A stretch of 35,962 nt of DNA from a virus. The stretch lies in IMG/VR virus record IMGVR_UViG_3300043409_001660, positions 1 to 35,962 of that record; one strand, written 5' to 3'. How positions within the stretch are numbered: position 1 is the stretch's first letter; each line of letters opens with the position of its first letter. The notes below the pieces were generated by a model that was not told the origin of the DNA, ran no database searches, and saw nothing but the letters and a program-made list of their open reading frames with translations. Of this stretch, positions 29,643 through 35,962 are shown one piece after another. A program made the position numbers and the translations under genes.

Positions 29643-31622
29643 ATGTCTTGGCCTGAATATTTTGACTCCTGCTCAAACAACGATATCTTCGCGTCCTTTG
29701 AAGCAATGGCCAAGATCGGTTTATTGCCAGTCGTTATCGGTGAGGATAAGAAGGGCAAGATCAAACGCCCGATGGCTGCTGCCGGCGAAGCCTGGCAGAA
29801 TATCACAACTGATGAATGGAGGACTCGGCTGATCAAGTACCTGCAAAACGGTGTTCCTGTTGGTATTGGATGCAAGCCGGTCGGACATGTCGTGATTGAC
29901 GTTGACACTCTGGATAAAGACACAAGGCGACTGCCAACCGCTTGGAAAGAGGCGGCGCAGCTTTTGTTTGGGTCCGACGACTGGCCACGTTCGATGGTGT
30001 CCAGAACTGAGGGGGGCGCTCACGTCTGGTTTGTGGTCACAGACTCGATTATGAAGGCTTGGAATCGCGAAGGCAAACTGAAGATTTATCTTTCGTCAGG
30101 AGACGCAATCGAAATCTTTGTGGGTTTGGCGGACAAAGGGAGTCAGGTTGCCTGTGCTCCAAGCGAAGGCAAACGAATATCTATCCCAATGGAGCCGATT
30201 CCGCTGCCTGAATCGGCAGAGCAAGCCATCTTGCGTGCACTCACGCGACCAGAGAAGACAAAGGATGAATCGTCGAAAGTCATCGGCAATGTCTCCAGTG
30301 ATTACGAATGGGCGAAAACGGTACTTGCTAAAGGATATCTGGATACTGAACTTGCCGACTATGACAAGTGGTTGGCTGTTGGCATGGCGCTTACCCACAA
30401 GTTTGGCGAAGAAGGTGCTGAACTTTGGGAGGAATGGTCAGCTCGTCATGACAAGCACATTGATGGCGAATGTGGAGTTAAGGTCAGATCGTTTAAACGG
30501 ACTGACGGCGATAAGCAGATCCGGTTTGGCAGTTTGATCCAGATCGCCAAGGCTAACGGCGCAGCTGCACCGCAACTGTCAGTTGAGCCGTTGCCGACAG
30601 AGTTTTTTGAAGGATTGCCAGACGCAGCAAACGCAACGGACATTCTCGGATTGATGAAAGAACGAACTTGGCTTTGGGGCAATCCAGAAACCAATGTTGG
30701 CTGGTTTGTCAAACGTGGCCTTCACCTGGTGGAAGGCAAGGAAGGAACTGGGAAAACGCGATGGCTTATGGATCTGTGCCGCAGATGGTCAAATGATCTG
30801 AAGTGGCCAGACGGCACAAGCATCGAGATGGACATTGATTCTAAAGTTTTGTTTGTCGCTGCCGATTCGCACTGGGATCAGGTTGCGATGTGTAGCGAAT
30901 CCTTTGGGATCAATCCTGAGAACGTGATCTTCACGGGTCCAAAGAATGATCCTTATGGGTTCACAAACCTAGACGACCCCAAGACCATCGCAATCATTCG
31001 ACACTGGTGCGAGCGATACAAAATTGGTCTGGTGGTGATTGATACCCTTATGGCTGCATCCTCGCGTCCTCTGGTGGATCCGCAGGAGGTCGCCAAGATT
31101 GCAACACCACTTCGCGAACTGGCTCGCGAAATGAATGTAGCGGTTGTTCTGGTCGGCCACTTGAACAGCCAGGGCGAAACATGGGGACGGGCGATGGGGC
31201 GAACTTGTGACAATGTGATTCGGATGGAAGCAGAAGACCACGACGAACAAAGCATCACTATCAAATCCGTAAAGGCACGATGGAATAGATTTGCCTTGCC
31301 AGTGATCCAAGGCCGTCAGGGTGAATGTGGGTGGGAATACTCAACGACCGGATCAGACAGCAGTGATGATAAGCAGGTAAAGCCACGAGCGGCAGCGGAA
31401 GAAGCAATCAGGAAGTATCTTACGACCTTTGGAAAAGCCGCTTGGGGAGAGATACAAGCTGAACTTCAGGAGAACTGTCACACCAAGAGCACCGTCAACC
31501 GAGCTTTAAAAACGATGGTCTCAACTATGGAACTCATGACTTGGGATGAAAAATATCCTTCTGGGAAATCATGTAGTTTCTATCAACTTGACCCAAAGTT
31601 CCAGTTCCAAACAGAGAGTTAG
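29643..31622 (+). CDS. Bifunctional primase-polymerase and RecA-like helicase, replication initiator
   Basis: A 659-aa replication protein with three visible parts. An archaeo-eukaryotic type PriPol domain has VVIDVDTLD (Asp86, Asp88), RTEGGAHVWF (His127) and AIEIFVGLADKGSQVACAPS (about 155-174). A PriCT-like segment follows at about 235-305. A RecA-like ATPase domain has Walker A GKEGTGKT (365-372) and Walker B LVVIDTL (463-469), with a downstream VVLVGHLNSQG strand. The C-terminus (about 560-650) looks like a winged helix. It would open the adjacent iteron origin, prime and unwind. Plasmids and phages that use such proteins replicate theta-style without a host primase. Confidence 0.88.
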   Translation: MSWPEYFDSCSNNDIFASFEAMAKIGLLPVVIGEDKKGKIKRPMAAAGEAWQNITTDEWRTRLIKYLQNGVPVGIGCKPVGHVVIDVDTLDKDTRRLPTAWKEAAQLLFGSDDWPRSMVSRTEGGAHVWFVVTDSIMKAWNREGKLKIYLSSGDAIEIFVGLADKGSQVACAPSEGKRISIPMEPIPLPESAEQAILRALTRPEKTKDESSKVIGNVSSDYEWAKTVLAKGYLDTELADYDKWLAVGMALTHKFGEEGAELWEEWSARHDKHIDGECGVKVRSFKRTDGDKQIRFGSLIQIAKANGAAAPQLSVEPLPTEFFEGLPDAANATDILGLMKERTWLWGNPETNVGWFVKRGLHLVEGKEGTGKTRWLMDLCRRWSNDLKWPDGTSIEMDIDSKVLFVAADSHWDQVAMCSESFGINPENVIFTGPKNDPYGFTNLDDPKTIAIIRHWCERYKIGLVVIDTLMAASSRPLVDPQEVAKIATPLRELAREMNVAVVLVGHLNSQGETWGRAMGRTCDNVIRMEAEDHDEQSITIKSVKARWNRFALPVIQGRQGECGWEYSTTGSDSSDDKQVKPRAAAEEAIRKYLTTFGKAAWGEIQAELQENCHTKSTVNRALKTMVSTMELMTWDEKYPSGKSCSFYQLDPKFQFQTES

Positions 31623-31872
31623 TTCCAAGTTCCAAACAGGGGTTTATATACCCCCCTGTGTTGGAACTAACTAGGCTGGAACTAAGTTGGAACTAAGTTG
31701 GAACCAATTAAAAATAGATGTTTCGTGAAATGTGGAACCATTTTGGAAGTAGTTTCACCACGGTTTGGAACTAAGGGGTGTGAAACTAACTTTGGAACCA
31801 ACTTTATAAAGACACCTTTATGTTTTATCAAAGAAAGTTTTTTTCATAATTTTATGTTTTTGGTATTGAAGG
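31598..31872 (+). other. ori: Iteron-type replication origin
   Basis: The gap after the primase gene, including its last codons, holds many copies of TTGGAAC(T/C)AA. Four are inverted (GTTCCA at 31598, 31604, 31622, 31628). Forward copies lie at 31661, 31676, 31687, 31698, 31732, 31764 and 31791; those at 31676-31698 are spaced exactly 11 bp. A hairpin ACAGGGG/CCCCTGT (31636-31642 with 31653-31659) separates the two orientations. An AT-rich stretch at 31806-31872 could be the unwinding element. The initiator gene ends inside the array. No gene starts until 31951. Confidence 0.82.
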
Positions 31873-31950
31873 TGGAAAGGTGGCAAGGTATAAATATACG
31901 TGTCGCCCAAATGGTGGCAATCCAACCAACAACTCTTCACCGAGGTATCC

Positions 31951-32263
31951 AATGAACGTTTTGCTTGACCAAGAACTATCGGATGACCATCAGGCCCGTC
32001 TCCGTGACGGGCTGAGGGACTATGACAACCAGTGCATTGAGGATGAACGCATGGCACAGGATCTTGCCAACCGTTACGAATCTGTGAGGCGGCAGGAAGA
32101 AGAGCAGATCGCTCGCCTGCTGGACACGATGTTCCAATCCGAACAGCGTCTTATCTGCACAATCCAAGGTGGTCGCCTTAATGACGACGATGTTGCTAAT
32201 TGCTCGCATGCGGCTGTGACCATCGCCAGAGCACGTTCTGTGATTCAGGAGATGATCCGATGA
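31951..32263 (+). CDS. Hypothetical early protein, 103 aa
   Basis: The start at ATG 31951 has GAGG close upstream. A longer frame from GTG 31880 would extend into the end of the origin. The protein is acidic and helical (DDHQARLRDGLRDYDNQCIEDERMAQDLANRYESVRRQEEE), with a coiled-coil look. No recognised domain. Confidence 0.6.
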
Positions 32264-32457
32264 GAATTACACGCGCCGATATCAAGGCGTTAGAGGTCAA
32301 GATTGTTAGCCTCAAAAGCCAACTGACAACGCTTACCTGGGCGGCTCACATTCCGCTTTCTTTGTCTGATTCTTACGGCTCGCCCATGACACCGCATGAT
32401 GTTGCTGTCCTGAGAGCGGAAGTTAAAGCCTCTGAAGCGTTACTGGAGTTAATCTGA
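32260..32457 (+). CDS. Hypothetical early protein, 65 aa
   Basis: It starts at ATG 32260 with AGGAGA upstream and overlaps the previous stop by 4 bp. It has two helical segments (ADIKALEVKIVSLKSQLTTL and HDVAVLRAEVKASEALLELI) that could form a coiled-coil hairpin. Function unknown. Confidence 0.58.
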   Translation: MRITRADIKALEVKIVSLKSQLTTLTWAAHIPLSLSDSYGSPMTPHDVAVLRAEVKASEALLELI

Positions 32458-32765
32458 TGAGTACAGACACTGACTGCATCAAGGCCGAGCTGCGGGACAT
32501 TGTTGCACGCACTTGGGAGCAACAAAAGCTGATCAACCGTGTGATGTCACAACGGTTGGAGCGAACACAGGAGACCATCGACGATTCTCGCTGGATCCTA
32601 AAATTTATCTCGCTTGCCGAAGCTGGCCAGAAACTCGATTGGATCGAGTCAGAGCTGAGCTGGCTGGAAGAGGACGGGTTACCCACTGTCCGCAAGCATT
32701 TAGTTGATCACGCTATCAGCCTGGCAAAACAGGCAATAGCCAACAACACACCGTCATTGGTGTAA
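32457..32765 (+). CDS. Hypothetical early protein, 102 aa
   Basis: It begins at the last base of the previous gene's stop. It is a helical charged protein with three predicted helices (IKAELRDIVARTWEQQKLINRVM, WILKFISLAEAGQKLDWIESEL, VDHAISLAKQAIA). The gene is directly followed by a strong terminator, so it ends this early sub-operon. No family recognised. Confidence 0.6.
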   Translation: MSTDTDCIKAELRDIVARTWEQQKLINRVMSQRLERTQETIDDSRWILKFISLAEAGQKLDWIESELSWLEEDGLPTVRKHLVDHAISLAKQAIANNTPSLV

Positions 32766-32774
32766 CTCGGTGAA

Positions 32775-32809
32775 CCCTGGGCCAGCTTGTTTGGCCCAGG
32801 GGAGTTTTT
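32775..32809 (+). terminator. Strong intrinsic terminator in the early region
   Basis: CCCTGGGCCA (32775-32784) and TGGCCCAGGG (32792-32801) form a perfect 10-bp stem with a 7-nt loop, followed by T5 at 32805-32809. It separates the replication genes from the SSB-like gene, which therefore needs read-through or its own promoter. Confidence 0.88.
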
Positions 32810-32849
32810 CCGGCTCCACAACACCCTCTTTTTAACACGAGGAAATATC

Positions 32850-33473
32850 ATGCCGATCCCAACACTGACTGCTGCTGCTCCAAAGAAAAAGTATGAGCTA
32901 TGCCCTGAAGGTTCATATCAAGCATGCCTGACTCGCGCCTATTACTGCGGCACGCATGCCAACAAGTTTGACCCCAAGAATCCGCCTCAGAAAAAGATTG
33001 TCTTCATGTTTGAGCTGGACGAACCATTGTCTGACGGGTCGGGCAATCATGTCATGTCAACAACCGTGACATTCTCACTCAATGAAAAGTCTGGACTCAC
33101 CAAACTGCTCAAGCCAGTGATGGGATCCAGTTACCCTGACAAGCCTGGCCAGAATCTGGATATCAACAGCCTGCTGGACATGCGGGTGATGGTGGGTGTC
33201 ACTCACTCCAGCAATGGCGACAAGAAGTACGCCAACATCTCTGGATTAACGCGGGTGCCACGGGGCATGGTGCCATTCAATCCCACGATGGACTCCTTTG
33301 TCTGGTCGTATGACGACCCTGCTGACAAACGGGTGCCTGAATGGGTTGTTAAGTTTGCGGCTGAGTGCAACGAGCTGGGCGGAGTAAAGACACCGTCAAA
33401 GCCTGATGCCACCCGCACCAATGGTCACGCCATTGACCATGCGTACGACAGCATTGACGGGGTTCCTTTCTGA
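32850..33473 (+). CDS. ssb: Single-stranded DNA-binding-like protein
   Basis: A 207-aa protein behind GAGGAAA, starting at ATG 32850. The beta-rich central part (EGSYQACLTRAYY, KKIVFMFELDEPLSDG, VMSTTVTFSLNEKS, LDMRVMVGVTHSSNGDKKYANISGL) fits an OB fold. The last residues IDGVPF match the acidic-hydrophobic tip by which SSB proteins recruit partners. Similar phage proteins accompany replication genes. The call combines the tip, strand order and location; sequence identity to known SSBs is not obvious. Confidence 0.68.
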   Translation: MPIPTLTAAAPKKKYELCPEGSYQACLTRAYYCGTHANKFDPKNPPQKKIVFMFELDEPLSDGSGNHVMSTTVTFSLNEKSGLTKLLKPVMGSSYPDKPGQNLDINSLLDMRVMVGVTHSSNGDKKYANISGLTRVPRGMVPFNPTMDSFVWSYDDPADKRVPEWVVKFAAECNELGGVKTPSKPDATRTNGHAIDHAYDSIDGVPF

Positions 33474-33844
33474 TGGCGACCTCTTTGCAGATCATCATCG
33501 CTGCCAGAACAGGTCAATCTGTTCTGGCGGGATCTGAACGAGCCAGGCACCGCGAACGACTGCTCGCGGAAATGGACAACGTGAGATCCGCCGATCCGGC
33601 ATATCTGCTGACTCACAATGTGCGATGGCGGCAATGGATTAATGCGGAGCTGCTCGCGACCAGAGCGACATTGAGAGCGGAACATTCAGAGTGGACCGAA
33701 GAAAAGCTGGATTGGGAAACCTCTCCTTACGCTCCTGAAAAGCTGGTAAGTGTTGGTAAGGGCAAAGACGGGACTGATTTTCTTGTAGGCGAATCGCAGG
33801 CAATGGGCCGGTGGTCGCCTTATCCTGGCATGACATGGGACTAA
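33473..33844 (+). CDS. Hypothetical early protein, 123 aa
   Basis: It starts inside the previous stop. It is rich in Arg, Glu and Trp, with a helical first half (ERARHRERLLAEMDNVR) and a segment WTEEKLDWETSPYAPEKLVSVG followed by a Gly-rich part. No motif recognised. Confidence 0.6.
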   Translation: MATSLQIIIAARTGQSVLAGSERARHRERLLAEMDNVRSADPAYLLTHNVRWRQWINAELLATRATLRAEHSEWTEEKLDWETSPYAPEKLVSVGKGKDGTDFLVGESQAMGRWSPYPGMTWD

Positions 33845-34047
33845 TGATGACAAAGACGCAACTCGAATATGCTCTTGAAGATATGCAACGCATGATAAAA
33901 AGGTGCACGCCAGTTTTGACCAGTGCACCTGGCGAATATATTGCAGCACAAGAGGAAGCCATGATCAATCGCCTCTCTCTGGATGTCACCAGAGCTTTGA
34001 AAGACTTGAGAGCAGAGGCGACCGAAACGGTCCCGTCAGGTCGCTAA
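33844..34047 (+). CDS. Small hypothetical helical protein, 67 aa
   Basis: It starts at ATG 33844 at a TAATG overlap; ATG 33847 is the alternative. A helical charged protein (LEYALEDMQRMIKRC, IAAQEEAMINRLSLDVTRALKDLRAEA). No recognised domain. It is the last gene before the 380-bp leader of csrA. Confidence 0.55.
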   Translation: MMTKTQLEYALEDMQRMIKRCTPVLTSAPGEYIAAQEEAMINRLSLDVTRALKDLRAEATETVPSGR

Positions 34048-34188
34048 GGGTTAGTGAGGCTTTCGACGCCTGATGGTTGGTTGGACGAGAGCGACGGCAT
34101 CTGTGGCGTACCTCATGAGCGCAATCAGCAACTGAGCAGATGTCAAACGGAATTCAAGGACGGGCGTGATGGCCACGGATGGCAATTT

Positions 34189-34253
34189 GTCGCGGCTGGG
34201 CAATAGCTCCTTCAAAAACGGGCTTTCGGTAGGTTCGATTCCTACTCGCGACT
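34189..34253 (+). tRNA. tRNA-like element with shortened middle
   Basis: Bases 34189-34195 (GTCGCGG) pair with 34246-34252 (TCGCGAC), giving a 7-bp acceptor stem with one G-T pair. A perfect T arm (GTAGG, TTCGATT, CCTAC) lies at 34229-34245. The total length is about 65 nt, shorter than a normal tRNA. Two middle folds are possible. One is a D arm GGGC-AATA-GCTC with no proper anticodon arm. The other is a single AGCTC/GGGCT arm with a 10-nt loop and no D arm. I assign no anticodon. It may be a degraded tRNA or a specialised tRNA mimic. Confidence 0.4.
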
Positions 34254-34430
34254 TGTCAGGGGTTAAATCCATCCTGCTGACAGACTCCTAGTTGGTGCAA
34301 TTCGAGTTTGTTCATGGGCAATCAGCCTGTCGAACTCACAAGGATACCAGGGGGAGTTGACCGACCATACTCGCGCCGGGAGTTTGACCACTCCCGGCAT
34401 CAAATCAAACGCATCACGGAGGTTACAGCC
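34254..34430 (+). promoter_or_regulatory. csrA leader with hairpin and several GGA motifs
   Basis: The stretch from 34048 to csrA has no convincing gene. Its second half contains GGA at 34341, within GGGGGAG (about 34351), within a perfect 9-bp hairpin GCCGGGAGT/ACTCCCGGC (34375-34383 with 34390-34398), and in the ribosome site CACGGAGG. CsrA binds GGA motifs, often in hairpins and over Shine-Dalgarno sites, so this leader may allow autoregulation. GGGAG-TTGACC-like sequence occurs twice. Confidence 0.5.
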
Positions 34431-34619
34431 ATGCTTGTGCTATCACGGAAGAAGAATGAAACCATCGTTGTCGGCAATGCACGGATCACCATCGTTGAGA
34501 TTCGTGGCGACAAGATCAAGGTCGGCATTGAGGCTCCGATGGAGGTCAATGTGGATCGGCTGGAAGTTTGGGAAGCGAAACAACGGAATCACATTTCAAC
34601 AGAAACGAGCAGCTCATGA
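34431..34619 (+). CDS. csrA: CsrA/RsmA-type translational regulator, allele B copy
   Basis: A 62-aa CsrA identical in its first 51 residues to the copy at position 9, with Leu4 and Arg43 kept. The C-terminal tail differs ([10 protein letters not shown]). CGGAGG at 34418-34423 is the ribosome site and is itself a CsrA-type GGA motif. It overlaps the next gene by ATGA, as the other copy does with a different gene. Confidence 0.93.
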   Translation: MLVLSRKKNETIVVGNARITIVEIRGDKIKVGIEAPMEVNVDRLEVWEAKQRNHISTETSSS

Positions 34620-35545
34620 GCCAGTATAATCGTATCGCAAATACTATCGAAAGTTCTAGCAAGCCAGAATCTTCGACAATTGCAAATAAGATAGTAATTA
34701 CACCGCTGATGGCAAAGGCATGGATTACAGGCAGTAAAGATTTCCGGAACCGAACTTTAAACCATGCTTTGGTTAAAAGTTATTCCGAAACCATGAAGAG
34801 CGGACTTTGGAAATATAATGGTGAGCCAATCATTCTCGACAAACAGGGCGATGTCATAAATGGTCAGCATCGTCTTCATGCTGTTGTATTATCTGGGGTA
34901 AGTATCCAATCTCTTGTTGTCTATGGTGTGGACAGAACAACGTTTGACACTATGGACAAGGGGAGAAGAAGGTCAAACTCTGATGTACTGCAACTTGCAG
35001 GGTATAAGAATACTTATGGCTTATCAGCAACAGCGTCTGCTGTCTATCACTACATTTTTGCGGGAGACTTCAGCGCCGTTTCAAGCAGCCGTAAAACCAA
35101 TGTGTCTGGTGTGATTATAAAATTTCTTGAAGAGTACCCTGATATGGTAAGTTCTCAAAAATTTATACATCTAAATGGACAGCGTGTCGAAGGGTTGTCG
35201 CCTCCAGGTATAATTGGCGCAATCCATTTCCTTTTTGGCTACGTAAATGAAAAAAAACGCGACAGATTTTTTGATGAATTTATTAACAATCAGGCATCTC
35301 CCGGAAGTCCAGTCTATGCTTTAATACAAGCAAATCGGTCAAAACAAACAGCTCTTGCGATGAAGTCTTCTATTGATCTAAGAACTGCTTTGTGGATTAA
35401 GGCATGGAACCTCTTTAGTTCAGGGCTTTCTATAAGCCAATTGAAATGGTCAAAAGAACATCATGCTTTCCCAGATATTACAGGGCTTAATCGAGAGGCT
35501 CTTAAATTCTCCCTAAGAGCAAGATTGGATCGACCAACATCATGA
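34616..35545 (+). CDS. ParB-like nuclease-domain protein (allele B cassette)
   Basis: A 309-aa protein starting at ATG 34616 within the csrA stop. The N-terminal half matches the ParB/Sulfiredoxin-like family of phages: [53 protein letters not shown] with the GQHRL box at about 86-90, then [27 protein letters not shown]. The C-terminal half is helical. The GQHR-type box is the nucleotide or DNA-binding part of ParB-like proteins. The DNA is clearly richer in A+T than flanking genes, suggesting separate acquisition. The stop overlaps thyX. Confidence 0.8.
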   Translation: MSQYNRIANTIESSSKPESSTIANKIVITPLMAKAWITGSKDFRNRTLNHALVKSYSETMKSGLWKYNGEPIILDKQGDVINGQHRLHAVVLSGVSIQSLVVYGVDRTTFDTMDKGRRRSNSDVLQLAGYKNTYGLSATASAVYHYIFAGDFSAVSSSRKTNVSGVIIKFLEEYPDMVSSQKFIHLNGQRVEGLSPPGIIGAIHFLFGYVNEKKRDRFFDEFINNQASPGSPVYALIQANRSKQTALAMKSSIDLRTALWIKAWNLFSSGLSISQLKWSKEHHAFPDITGLNREALKFSLRARLDRPTS

Positions 35546-35962
35546 ACATCATCAACGCTCCATCCGTCTACCTGGTCGGCAAACAAGAACTCAACAGCCT
35601 TCATTGTGCCGAGTTCTTGGAAGCCCACGGAGTCGAACACTGGAACACCGACACTGACAACGCTGGCGAGCAACTGGTCGAGATTGCTGGCCGCTTGTGC
35701 TACATGAGCTTTGCCAAACCTCGACCAGGCGGAAACAAGGCTTATATCGACCACATCTTGGAAGTTGGCCACGGCTCAGTTCTGGAACATGCTGTTTACT
35801 CGATGATCTTTACAGGGGTCTCACGCTCGCTCACGCACGAGCTGGTCAGGCATCGTGCTGGAATGAGTTACTCGCAGTTGAGTCAACGGTATGTGGACGA
35901 AGTCGTGTTTGTGCGACCACCTGGTATCAAGCCTGACAGCGGTGCTGAACTGGTTTGGACAA
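35542..35962 (+). CDS. thyX: ThyX, allele B copy, cut by the window edge
   Basis: The first 140 codons of a second thyX. It starts [15 protein letters not shown] and differs from the 1763 copy over the first 55 residues, then becomes nearly the same. From 35836 the DNA is identical to 2057 onward, including the [15 protein letters not shown] motif. The frame would continue at 2184 if the window is circular, giving a full-length ThyX. Confidence 0.9.
   Translation, partial: MNIINAPSVYLVGKQELNSLHCAEFLEAHGVEHWNTDTDNAGEQLVEIAGRLCYMSFAKPRPGGNKAYIDHILEVGHGSVLEHAVYSMIFTGVSRSLTHELVRHRAGMSYSQLSQRYVDEVVFVRPPGIKPDSGAELVWT

Noticed and set aside
34051-34272. Minus-strand 73-aa reading frame in the csrA upstream region
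   Set aside because: It contains SRVGIEPT, a typical false translation of a tRNA T arm, and coincides with the tRNA-like element.

Overview
The window looks like the genome of a temperate, siphovirus-type tailed phage, probably of a Planctomycetota host. A complete HK97-type head and tail cassette, a tyrosine integrase, an attP-like tRNA fragment, a divergent repressor/early switch and a self-contained replication module support the phage call. The host guess is weaker. It rests on the style of the integrase (a basic Arg-Lys-Arg-Asn-Thr-Ile-Pro N-terminus and an Asn-Arg-Leu/Ile-Arg-His box), a CsrA of planctomycete appearance, and small proteins with SCQSGQC-type cysteine pairs. No database search was possible.

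Layout. Positions 1-4131 and 29281-35962 form the early region on the + strand: RHH regulator, primase-polymerase/helicase, iteron origin, SSB-like protein, csrA, a variable cassette, thyX, RusA and small hypotheticals, closed by a terminator at 4137. Positions 4204-25557 form the late region on the + strand: terminase, portal, Mu F-like head protein, prohead protease, then an unusually placed 7-kb tail-fibre/LamG/holin-like/nuclease/cysteine-peptidase module, then major capsid protein, connectors, tail tube, frameshifted tail chaperones, tape measure and tail-tip proteins. Positions 25558-27355 hold a candidate minus-strand small RNA, an RHH protein and a two-gene membrane-protein operon preceded by an 18-base C tract. 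Positions 27356-29280 hold the integrase (minus strand), the attP-like site and the repressor/early promoter region.

Ends. The last 127 bases (35836-35962) are identical to 2057-2183, and the first 103 bases are identical to 34423-34525. The window is therefore best read as a circular map opened inside a polymorphic locus. It carries two alternative csrA-to-thyX cassettes. Allele A (1-2056) has a 196-aa gene, a 540-bp pentameric G-rich tract and a 145-aa gene. Allele B (34423-35835) has a ParB-like gene. Closing through thyX gives a 33,779-bp circle and closing through csrA gives 34,422 bp. On the circle the early region is continuous from 29281 to 4131.

How the parts work together. A repressor and an early promoter overlapping an 18-bp operator would decide lysis or lysogeny. 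Integration would use the 3' half of a tRNA-Lys(CTT) gene. PriPol/helicase, iterons, the SSB-like protein and RusA would replicate and resolve the DNA, with ThyX supplying dTMP and CsrA acting on translation. Late transcription seems to restart at several points marked by a repeated promoter-plus-leader motif ahead of terminase, portal, protease and capsid genes.
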